The notes beneath the pieces are model-generated. The model was not told the DNA's origin. It saw only the letters and a list, made by a program, of their open reading frames with translations, and did not search any database. DNA of 64,000 bases from Chamaea fasciata (lineage: Eukaryota; Chordata; Aves; Passeriformes; Sylviidae), in NCBI GenBank assembly GCA_029207755.1, contig JARCOQ010000006.1, forward strand, positions 25,688,022-25,752,021, in the 5' to 3' direction. Position 1 is the stretch's first letter; every line of letters starts with the position of its first letter. A program made the translations under genes and the position numbers. Positions 52,301-64,000 of the stretch are shown in pieces.

Positions 52301-55300
52301 ATGTTCAGCTGCATTTTTTCCCCACGCTCTTATACTGAGCAGTGGAAGGATTTTGACACAAAAAGACGCTTCCTTTTTTTCCCAGTTAGAATCTTGGCTT
52401 CTTGTTTCATGCCTGTGGCAACTAGCCTCTCGTGTTTTAATGCACTGGGAGGTGTTCCTCGGGTGAGGTAATCTGTACACAGATATTCCACTCCTTCTGC
52501 AGTGGTGTGTCCTCTTTCTTCAAAGCCTTTTCTGACTCAGCTGTGTCCCAGTGCAACATGCTGCAGCTTGCCCCATTTGGCTGACATCATATATGCTTGT
52601 AGTCACTGTCGTTTTCTGGCAAAAGCTCTGCCTTTTTCTGTGCTGCATCTTCCTGGAACTAGTCAGTAGAGCCCCTGGCTGCTTTCAGCCTCAGGTTGGT
52701 GCTGCTGTGGTGTGGTTGACTAGTAAGAGCTAAAGGAAGGAAATACTAATGGCTGCAGCAGAGTCATAGTGTCTGGTCTTCTCAGTGTTGTTTCAAAGTA
52801 GATCAAAGCTCCTGAGCTCCTTTTAATATACCATTTTCTTCTACTTTACCTTATGTCACTGAGTTGTAGAGTCTTTACTCTGTTGTGGAGAGATTGGAGT
52901 GTATGTTTCTGGTGTGTTAGCATTTGTAGTAGGAGTGGAAACTAAGTTGTCAGCTTCCGCAATTGTTTTAAAGTTCCTGTTTTGAGAGAGTTGATTTATA
53001 GTGGTTTAAGACGTATGGAGTTATTCTGGTAATCTTCAGTCTTGAAGTTACTGTACTGCCAGTCAGTGCTGATGTATTGCTGTAGAATGCATTAACAGGT
53101 ACAAATGGGATCTCTTCTGGAAGGTTCTTCAACTAAGAAGGACTCGTATCTTTTGGGTCAAACAGTTTGACAAAGACCACTTAGCTGTGTGAAGTTACTT
53201 GTACATGCTTCATGTATCTGTTCTTTTTCTGATGTTGGGAAGAGAGAAAAAGGTAATAGAGGCATCATTGATTCTTAACCTTTCCCTTGGTCCTTTTGGT
53301 TTTTGTAAAATTGAAGTTAGGCAAAGCAGGTAGAATTGAGTCTTAAAACTTGAGATTGGCTGTTCTTTGTCAGGTGCGATATTAAGATCACTGCTTTATA
53401 ATGAGATTTTATAATTGCCTGATGTGCAAGGAACTACCCTGAAAGAGCTGTTTTGTCACTGCATCAGTGTACGTGCACGTGTTGTGAGGTAGTGGAGTTG
53501 CATGAAATGTGTATGTTCTTAAGTCCTGTCTTTCCTTGAAGTCTTAAGTTATGAAACAAAGGTTGATGAAGGAAAACAGTTGACTGGAAAGAGGTGGGGG
53601 AGTATGTAATATATATTTGGTTAGAAAGGGAGGTGGAAAAGAGGAAACTGTGTGAGCCTGAATTGTTTTAGTAAATAAACTACTTGTGAAACAAATGCAA
53701 CATTTGGGAATTCCTGAAAAGAAGGTGTTAGAACAGTCTTGTAGGTTTGTTGAAGGTACCCCTTTTGTGTGTTTCTCAAAGAGGACATATACTTTTAATT
53801 TCTGGCCCTTCATACTGGTACTACTATAAACACTCTGAATGTGCATGGAACTTCTCAAACACAGCAAGGCGTGTCAGCTATCCAGAGAACTAGGAGGAGT
53901 CTGGCCTGTACTGGGTAAAAGCTGGCCTTGTTGCCTTTGACGCTTCTGTGTACTGTATAAACATACCTTAGGACAGAAAGGAGTACAGCCAAATACTAAA
54001 AAGACATAAATTCAAAGTGTTGGAGAGAGTAAATGTTAAACACTACTTTGAATAGTATGGAGATGTCATAGAAATTGCAGAAAGTGGCGTCATTGTTTAC
54101 ACAACTCTGAAAATTGAGTGACTCTTGTGCTTTTCATGGATCTTCAGGGCTATAAATGCATGAAGGGCTTTTAGCTTTTCTTTTGGCCTGAGTGCCTGTG
54201 AAGATTGTAGGCATTTCTACAAAAGCAGTTATGACAGACAGCATGATATTGGCCAAAGCATAAACCCCTTGAACTACAGTAAGTGGCAGTGACTGTCTGG
54301 CAGTGACAAACACCTTCATTTTTATTTTAAAACCTGGCAGCTATTAAATATTTTCTTGACTAGATCTGCAAGCATAGTTTACTAATTTCAGTGTTAAAAG
54401 GAAGAGTGTTTTGTTTGTTAAGCTCGCTCATAACAAAGATCAATGTTTTGGGTGAGTGGTGGTTTTATAAACGTGTTTCTTGGGAAGCTTTTGTAAGAAG
54501 GAAACTTAATGGTAATAATTACCAAAAAAACCCCCCAAAAACCTCTAAAAGCTGTTATAGCACAACCAGAGTTCGAGTTCTAGAATTACAGAGGAGAGAT
54601 GAGATAATTTGTAGAGAGAAAGTTGTGGGAAATAACTTCTGTGTTGCTAATGTCATTGGCATAAAGAGAACAACTTCTGCTGTGTATTCTGTACAGAAGC
54701 ATGTCTGATTACACTGTTCCTGAGTGAGGCATACAATCACATTCACTTGGAATGTGAAGTCTGTCATTACTGTAGAAGAAACACTCGTTTAGCTGTTTCT
54801 ATGCACACATAATCTCTAGTTAGAGTTGTACGTCTTGCAAATCACTGTTGTCTTTTGCTGAACCACATTTCCACGTTTGGTTCTAGTCCAAAATAAGGCT
54901 TAAAGTTCCCTGTTTTGAGTGTGTGATTGGTTATGACCTTTCCTTTAATCTGTTGAGGGAGGAGAAGTTTTCAGCTAAATTTCTAGAGTCTTTGAACTGG
55001 ACTACTGCTTTCTTCAGCCATGGAATGTTGATATTAAAGTAACTGAATGGACATGCTGACAGGCAGAGCCTTCAGTACATCTGGCAAAACAAAATGATCT
55101 CGTTGTTTCTCTCTACTCTCCTATGTGCATTATCTCTTTTTCCTTGTTGCTAATGCTTGACTTCCTTAGGACAGAGATAGTCCCTTTGTTCTGTGTTCAA
55201 AGAGAACGAAAGGATCAGGTGCTAGGATAGAAATAATAAAAATAAATTGTTTATTGTTCAAGACTACTGAAACAGTAGTTTTGTGTACTTTAGCACTGCT

Positions 55301-55666
55301 CCTTGGCTGCTAAGATGCTTATTGCTTCCTTTGTTTAGAAAAGTGAGTTCTCTATTGCATAGTGTTTCATTTCCGTCAGGTGAATCTGAAAAGATTAATC
55401 CTCATTTGTATGGTTATGTGACAGTGAAATTGTCCATATACGTAATGTGTCTGAAGTCCTTGGGTAGCCATATGTTATCACTATTATACTCTACCCAGGA
55501 CAGTTACTTTGAGGGTCAAATCTGTGCTTGCTTTATCTTTTGGGATTGTATTATAGTGCAGATAGGATAAAAACAGAAATAGCATACTCTGTGGTATTTT
55601 GTTGCATGTCTGATCTTACACTCATTTTGTTTGTCCTCATATTTTTTTTTTTCTTCTCTTTTCCAG
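46267..55666 (+). other. SLAIN2 intron 1 (9.4 kb)
   Basis: The first 400 bp are CpG island and contain a copy of the exon 1 donor at 46308/46309. The rest is AT-rich. A 16-bp tandem duplication lies at 46721-46750. I see no CR1, LTR or further exon; the short open frames (for example 47064-47390 and 51665-51964) have no recognisable product. First introns often hold enhancers, but none can be named from sequence alone. Confidence 0.85.
46721..46750 (+). repeat. 16-bp tandem duplication in SLAIN2 intron 1
   Basis: GTTAGGTTTCAGACAT is followed directly by GTTAGGTTTCAGAC, giving 1.9 copies. It sits at the edge of the CpG island. No function is visible. Confidence 0.9.
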
Positions 55667-55815
55667 GTTATATACATCTCCAAAGAAGAAACTGAATCCA
55701 GGGCAGAAAAGTGTCAGTCCATTAGTTTGGTGCAGACAGGTATTGGATTACCCAAGTCCTGATGTTGAATGTGCTAAAAAGTCACTGATCCACAAGTTGG
55801 AACAAACAATGTCGG
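55667..55815 (+). CDS. SLAIN2: SLAIN2 coding exon 2
   Basis: 149 bp behind a pyrimidine-rich acceptor (TTTTCCAG|GTTATAT), ending at donor TCGG|GTGAGT. It completes the split Trp and encodes [20 protein letters not shown], then [20 protein letters not shown] and IHKLEQTMS. The match to human SLAIN2 is almost complete; this block is also the one best conserved in the paralogue SLAIN1. The last base begins the Ala codon completed in exon 3. Confidence 0.96.
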
Positions 55816-58800
55816 GTGAGTTTCTGCACACTAAAACAACTGGGTTGTATGTATGTATTCTGGAACAGCATCAAAATTAGCTAATGGTTGTGAGATAAGA
55901 CATCCATCAATTACTTGTGTCTAAAGCTTTCATCATGGTTTACAAAGTCATTAATTCTACTCATTTTCTGGATCATATGAATGAAATGAAAGAAGGCACT
56001 AGATCATGAGTCATGATTTCAGAGTTTTCTAATACCTGCTTAGTTTGGTCTGATGTTTTCCGGAAAAAACAATGTTTTTAACTTGAAATTTATTATCATA
56101 ATTGTTAGGTGCTTGTCAGTATGTTAGCTTGGAACTTGGTTTTCTGCTAGATTACCTATTTTATTTGGTCTAAAGAAATGGAGGCTTAAGTTTTTGACTA
56201 CTTTGGGGAGATGATAATGATTTCTTTTCCTCCCGGCCCAAGTAACTTAAGATCTAGTTACAGTCAGATTTAAAAAAAAAAAAATCCAGAGTTTATGATC
56301 CTTCCTTAATATTAATTAGTTGGTTATATTCAAAACTGGAGAGTTTGACTCTGTGAGAATGAAAGTCTGCATTCTCCATCCTTCTATTACCAGACTTCTT
56401 ATGTCAAACCAGCAGCAAAATGCTGAAGGTCTGATTAGAATTCTCTGTCCATCTGGTTTCTTGCTTTATTTTGTTTTATTGTTGGAGCCTACTTTTTTTT
56501 AAATTATGCTGAGACAACTTACTTTCTTGCTATTAATAGCTATTCTCCTCCTGTTCCATCTTTTTGTAGTCTGCTACTGCTACATGTTAAACTGTGATCT
56601 TCAGGAGTAAGCAGAATGGTTGGACTTGAGCTAAGTGTGTATGAACACACAGTTCGAGGGGTGGTTCCAACAGCCATCTCCCTTCTGTGGTTATACATAA
56701 ACTCTGTGCTGAGTTTATTTGGCTGTAACATCATTCCTGTCCTTGTATTGTTTTCTGGAGCAATTCAGTCTTCGTTCTGGTTTGTACTGAAACTGTTCTT
56801 AATAAAATTTGAATCCATTCTTTATTCTTATAAAAATTGTGGGAATAGTGGTGAAAGTGCCTTCAGTACAAGTTACCCTCAATCTTTCCCTATTTCCTAT
56901 GCTTTTTAATGGTGCCTGGAGAAATGTCTTTTAAAAATTTACCTGAACAGTTAGCACAATATATGGCTAGATACAAAGACTGAGATTCCAAACACCAAAA
57001 AGCACTCACATCACAGGGATTTATGAATGATGATACAGGTTTGGGAATCTGAGTACTACTGAGTATTTATGAATGGATAGCAGTTGATTGATCTAATTCT
57101 GTTTAAGGTTTTCCTTCTTTCAGAACTGAGTGTAAGTCTTCCAGAACTACCACAAATTCTGTTACTTGTAGGGTATCTTTAAAAATTCATAGCTGAAGTA
57201 GAATAGGAGGAAACTTGCTGCTCTGTGAAATGGACACTTTTGAAAGTTTTATCATTCAAACAATGTGTTTGAGTAACTTCACCTCTTTTTTTGTTTTCCC
57301 CATGATCTGCGAATCTGCTTCTGGCAGTGATACTTGCAAGAATAGCACAATTCATCTACAGTATTAATTGGTGGAAATTCTAATGGTAGAAAAGATGGGC
57401 ATGCTGGCTAGAGCAGATTGCATGTAAAAATGAATTTGCAAAAAACCCAGGAAATTGTCTTTTAGAGCAACCAGCCTCCTTTACAGAGTAAGAGTAGCAG
57501 AGAGCTCCGCTGGAGAAGACAAGTAGTGTTTCTTGTAGCTTTGTGTATTTCCTATTCCAAACTTCAGGAGTATTGTGTAACTTGCATTTTGCATAGTACT
57601 TGTACTTCATGGACCCATCACTTAACCTGTTACTAGCTACTGGTTCAGTTCACAGATTCTGGTTCCAGTCTTCATGGATAAGGCTTTTCACACTTCTGTT
57701 TTCTTTCCTGAGTCCTTGCTGATACATCTTTTGCATTGACTCTTTTTACATTGTTAGTTCCTGTTATGTCTTTCTAATCTTAGTATCTTTTCCCTGTTTT
57801 TCAGTCTCAGATGCACTCTTGTATTTCATGTTTTCTTCTTCCATTGCATTTTTCATTGCATGACAATAAAGTAGGGAAGAAGAGCTCTCAGCTCCATGCT
57901 GCTGTTAGCAGTTACTGATGCACAGTTGCCTTGTCAGCCGTCAGGTTTACAATTGCAATGCAAGTTATGCCCAGTGTTGGAACTATGTTCAGACTAGAGG
58001 GAACTTCAGGTACGTTCTGCATTCAGATTTACCTGTTTTCTACAGCAAAAGGGAAATCCATGACCATTTCGGCAAAATCACAACTAAAAGGAATTAGATG
58101 CTGCATACTGGTTCTGAATGTTGTAAAAGAAAATTTATATTAAAATAAATCTGTTGATTATCAACCCTCCCTTCTGGTGTTTTGAAAGCTAATGTGTAAT
58201 CTTTTGTAAGCTAGTGTTCAATCTAATATTAGGATCATTTTAATGCTAAAATGATTATCTGTCTTGCTAATTTTGTCTGACACTCCTAATAAAGATCATA
58301 TCTCTAATTAGCAATGTCTTCCTGAGTTACAGAAATCCCTGTTGGAAAACCTTCAGCAAGGTCCAGAGGATGGATTTGAATCCAGTTTTTTTTTTTCTGG
58401 GAAAATGTACTGTGCTGAAGAAGGTTCACATTTGCTAGGCTGAAAACTACTGTGTGTATCAAGTCTTACCACATACCAGAGCAAACCTTTTACATGTAGC
58501 AAACTCGTGCTAAGTTTCATCCAAAAAAATCTGAGTATGGTCAAATACTTTGTATCATTATGGCTGTATACAAAAAGCCTGTTTTGAAGACTATACAGTA
58601 GTAGAATTATTTTCTAATTTGTGGTTAGTATTTTGAAATACTTGTCTGTGTAATAAATACAAAAGAAAGAACTGTTGTGCAGATTTAGATTTTAGGGATT
58701 TTTAATTACATTTTCGGCAAGAGATGAAAAGTAGATTTTTTTTGTGTGTGTGTGAGAACAAAGATTCAATTGGAATAGATGCTTTGGGGTTACTTTGTGA

Positions 58801-60646
58801 ATGCCAGAAGTTGAGATCAAGGCCTCATCATAATCACCCAGAACAGAGTGACTTGTAATTACTGGTTTTGTTCACTGAGCTTCATAATAAAATGTAGGTT
58901 TTCCCTTCTGACACTGAAAATAAACTGAAGATTCCTCATGAATACTTGCTAGAATTTAGTGAATTCACAAATTGCTGAAATTAACGCATATTGTTAAGAC
59001 TTGCAGTGAAAGCTGGAATATAAACCTTTCATCTATAATTGTCTTTTCATTCTTACTAAAACACTGGTAATAGTAACTGGTTTAGAAAGGATCTTTACAC
59101 AAGATGCAATTTTAGGAATTTGCTGCAAAGTCAGCTTTAATTTCTGCTGCCTTTGCCTCTGTGCTGCATTCTGCCATTGGCTAGGTTGGACAATATTTTT
59201 GGGGGACACTCTTAAGAACTGATTAAGTGATGCAATCAGTTAAAATACTCCTGATATTTTATTAACTTAAATCTGCTTTAGTACATTAGATAATAGTGCA
59301 GCCCCACCAATATTTGCACTGGACACTGAGGATGTAGTGACCAAGAGCAAAAGCTGAAGCTTTGCGGGGCTTTGCTGCTGAAAGAAGCATTTCATGCAAC
59401 CGTCGTCTGTTTTGGCTTCTAGTGTCAAAGCAACAATGATTTTTAGTAAGGAAATTTGGGTTCAATTCTTTTTTTTTTTTTCTTTTTTTTTTTTTTTTTC
59501 CTTTTTTTTTTTCTTTTTTTTTTTTTTTTTTCTTTCCTGGTCACTGCTATTGGTAGCCTAATTCTTACTGCACTCATTGAAGCCCCTTTTAACAAAGAGA
59601 AATATCACAAAATATTTTTAATAGCTTATTTTCAGCAGCTGGGTGAACTGCAACTGAATCTAATCTGGATTTACGTAACACCAAGCTGGGATTTCTAGCT
59701 TTTTCATCTTAATATTTTGCAATTTAATTTGTTCCTATATACATTTCTGCATGAATATACTTCCAGCAGTGAAGGAACTGATTTGTAGCAGAAGTGTCTA
59801 AATATCTTTTGGATCCCTACCCAACTACCCCGGGAGTTGAAATTCCCTTTTCGGTTGTATATAAAATGTAAACTTCTGAACAAAATACTCAAGTAACTAA
59901 ACAAATTATACACCTGACAACCAGCGGAATTTCAGTATCATACTGTTCACCACTGTTAATGTTCACCAGTGTTTAAATTCATCTGAAAATACTTCAGCAT
60001 TGAAATATTTACAATAAATGGCAGGGGAAAGTACCCAATTTAGATCTTATATTGCATATGAGGTTGAAGGCTATGGTCAAAAAATCTCAAGTCATTAGAA
60101 CAGAAGGTTTATGGTACCCACAAATCTAAACAGAAGCTTTGGCGTTACTTACTGGTTTTTCATTTTAGCATATGCTTAGGGAAACTTTGTAGCTGATACT
60201 GCTTAGTTGTGTGGTGCCAGTCTTGGGGTTACTGTGGGATTTATGTGTGATTCAGACAGGTCTGAGAGTGACTCCGTGGTGTGCTCTGGTTTGTATGTAT
60301 TTGTGTATAGGGTGTGTGTTAGTGTAACTGAGCTACTACTGCCTTCCTGTCTCCCAGCACCTACACTGGACATCTCAAAGACATCAGCTGTAGTGATCTT
60401 AGTTTAGACTTCTAAAAGGAAAACACTTGTCACTATCTCGTCTTGCCCTCTTCTCCCACTCTTTTCACATGGTTTTATGTGGGGATGAAGAAAGCAGAGG
60501 AAAAACTTGCTGGTGACTGAAGTTTTCTACTTGAACTGCACAGTAATTAAATCACACTGAAGACATGATATAGTACTGTATTTGTTTTTCATCGATTCAT
60601 TCAGTACAATTCATCACTTTTCCCCTCTTTCCCCTCTTTCCTGCAG
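55816..60646 (+). other. SLAIN2 intron 2 (4.8 kb)
   Basis: AT-rich intronic DNA between exon 2 and exon 3. The notable content is a 73-bp pyrimidine tract made almost wholly of T (59466-59538) and a short TG run near 58743. No additional exon or interspersed repeat was recognised. Confidence 0.85.
59466..59538. repeat. T-rich pyrimidine tract in SLAIN2 intron 2
   Basis: Seventy-three pyrimidines, almost all T with a few C interruptions. It lies about 1.1 kb before exon 3, too far to be its splicing tract. The Phe-rich frame through it is an artefact of composition. Confidence 0.93.
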
Positions 60647-60811
60647 CTCTCAAGAGACAGAGTTTGTACAGCAGCCCTTTCAGTGCGGTCAGTTACGCGA
60701 GTTCCTACAGTCCAAATACCGGTAGCCCTTACAGCAGTGGCTTCAACTCTCCCTCCTCAACACCAGTGAAATCTGCTTTAGTGAAACAGCTCATACCTCC
60801 TGGTACCTCAG
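60647..60811 (+). CDS. SLAIN2: SLAIN2 coding exon 3
   Basis: 165 bp between acceptor TTTCCTGCAG|CTCTC and donor TCAG|GTAAGA. It encodes [20 protein letters not shown], then [20 protein letters not shown] and [16 protein letters not shown]. This is a Ser/Pro/Tyr-rich disordered segment that keeps the human motifs [14 protein letters not shown] and VKQLI. Several Ser-Pro and Thr-Pro dipeptides fit the known mitotic phosphorylation of SLAIN2, which reduces its binding partners. The reading frame continues past the donor into intron 3 until the stop at 60943, but the donor and exon 4 phase support splicing at 60811. Confidence 0.95.
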
Positions 60812-62969
<2,158 letters not shown>

Positions 62970-63329
62970 GCCTGCGGCAAGAGTACGCAGCCTCAGCTTC
63001 TCGCCGTAGTTCTGGCTCCTCTTGCAATTCCACCCGGCGAGGCACGTTCAGCGACCAGGAGCTTGATGCACAGAGCTTAGAAGATGAGGAAGATGGCACA
63101 CATCACACAGTGCACCCTGCTGTCAGCAGGTTCTCACCGTCACCTCGCAGTTCTCCCTGGCCTTCACCAAAACAATCTCCTAGAAATTCACCTCGCTCTC
63201 GATCACCTGCTCGAAGCATAGAGTACAGTCGAGTGTCACCACAGCCTATGATCAGCCGTTTACAGCAACCTCGTCTTTCACTCCAGGGCCATCCTACAGA
63301 CTTGCAAACAAGTAATGTCAAAAGTGAAG
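62970..63329 (+). CDS. SLAIN2: SLAIN2 coding exon 5
   Basis: 360 bp from acceptor GTTGCCAG|GCCTGC to donor GAAG|GTAAAA. It begins [20 protein letters not shown], includes [20 protein letters not shown], and ends [18 protein letters not shown]. The middle is a very Ser/Pro/Arg-rich run ([20 protein letters not shown]) with many Ser-Pro sites, expected to be disordered, basic and regulated by mitotic phosphorylation. It follows human SLAIN2 closely. A Trp in SSPWPSP replaces the human Arg. The reading frame continues into intron 5 to a stop at 63443, but the consensus donor and the human exon border place the end at 63329. Confidence 0.96.
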
Positions 63330-64000
63330 GTAAAAAGTGGTTTGAAATTCAATACACGAGTAGTTGTGTAGTTTCTGCAAAGGCGTTTTGTCAGTGTGCA
63401 GTCCTAAAACTATGTGCCTGTGTAACATCATGGTTTCTTCTCTGAATTGCTGAAGAAAACACTGAGCAAGCAAAGCTTAAGTTCTGCTGGGGCACCCTTC
63501 CAGTCAGATGAGTTGATAAGCTTATATTTATTTTAGATGTTATCCAGTCAATGGGTATAATTGAGTTTCATAGTGACCAAGGTCTATATTTGGCAGGCAA
63601 ATGCACTAAAATAAAGCAGGGAAACTCATTTACTAGTAGAGTTAGGCCTTGCAGATGACAGAACAAAATGTGGAGGAAAGTAATTGTGGTCAGATAAGAG
63701 TAACATGGCAATTTATGCATGCCTGTAGCCTGTGAGGCAGCTGAATGCTTTCTTCTGGTTGCACAGGACTCAAACTTTTCAATTGTGAACAGTTTTAAAA
63801 ACATTGGTATTTAACTCATGCATTTGTTGGATATTTTAGGTATCTCAAAGCTATGAAAACTGCTGTGTAATAAATAAAGTTTGCAGGAAATTCAATGCAA
63901 TTATAGTATATTGGCATAGAACAAAATAATATAATTCTGTTACAATTTTTCTTCTTGAACATGTTTTTTCTTGGTAGCAATCTGGCAGAAACTCCATTTA
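63330..64000 (+). other. SLAIN2 intron 5, beginning only
   Basis: Starts at donor GTAAAA after exon 5 and runs off the window. The sequence expected for the next constitutive exon (human EEKLRRSLPNLSR) is not present. A possible acceptor, TTTTTTCTTGGTAG|CAATC, stands at 63977/63978 but cannot be judged because only 23 bases follow. Confidence 0.75.

Noticed and set aside
59456..59698. Phe-rich open frame in SLAIN2 intron 2.
   Set aside because: Composition artefact of the T-rich tract, in intronic sequence.

Overview
The window reads as nuclear chromosomal DNA from a bird. The coding pieces are vertebrate genes split by GT-AG introns. Most interspersed repeats are CR1 LINE 3' ends, several closing with the typical 8-bp tails (ATTCTGTG or ATTCTATG type). 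One long terminal repeat resembles an LTR family I know from neoavian genomes. The species cannot be fixed from sequence alone; a neoavian bird is an inference from the LTR.

Two protein-coding genes are arranged head to head. On the minus strand lies the 5' end of TEC (Tec-family cytoplasmic tyrosine kinase). A CpG island at about 27.1-27.6 kb is its probable promoter and non-coding exon 1. The first coding exon, for the start of the PH domain, is at 12064-11883. Further TEC exons are presumably off the left edge, since I could not recognise any between 1 and 11882. On the plus strand lies the 5' two thirds of SLAIN2 (microtubule plus-end tracking protein). Its CpG-island promoter and exon 1 are at about 45.5-46.6 kb, followed by exons 2 (55667-55815), 3 (60647-60811), 4 (61614-61775) and 5 (62970-63329). 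Those five exons join in phase to 398 complete codons, and the gene continues past the right edge. Human TEC and SLAIN2 are also divergent neighbours, so the layout is conserved synteny.

Region by region: 1-11.9 kb is TEC intron 2, with two antisense CR1 copies and one probable ancient CR1 relic. 12.1-27.3 kb is TEC intron 1, with a sense CR1, a perfect 28-bp inverted repeat and an antisense solo-LTR-like element. 27.6-45.4 kb is the roughly 18 kb divergent intergenic interval. It holds three plus-strand CR1 copies, a faint tRNA-like relic, an (AT)20 tract, a 218-bp pure-pyrimidine tract built on (CTTT)43, and a CTCF-like motif. 45.4-64 kb is SLAIN2.

The points most worth a second look are: the (GTGCC)11 repeat inside a strong-Kozak upstream ORF of SLAIN2, whose copy number sets the frame relative to the main start; a 17-bp duplication that copies the SLAIN2 exon 1 splice donor 42 bp downstream behind an in-frame stop; the 28-bp perfect hairpin in TEC intron 1; and two short uORFs before the TEC start codon. 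I found no bacterial, CRISPR, rRNA or intact tRNA features.
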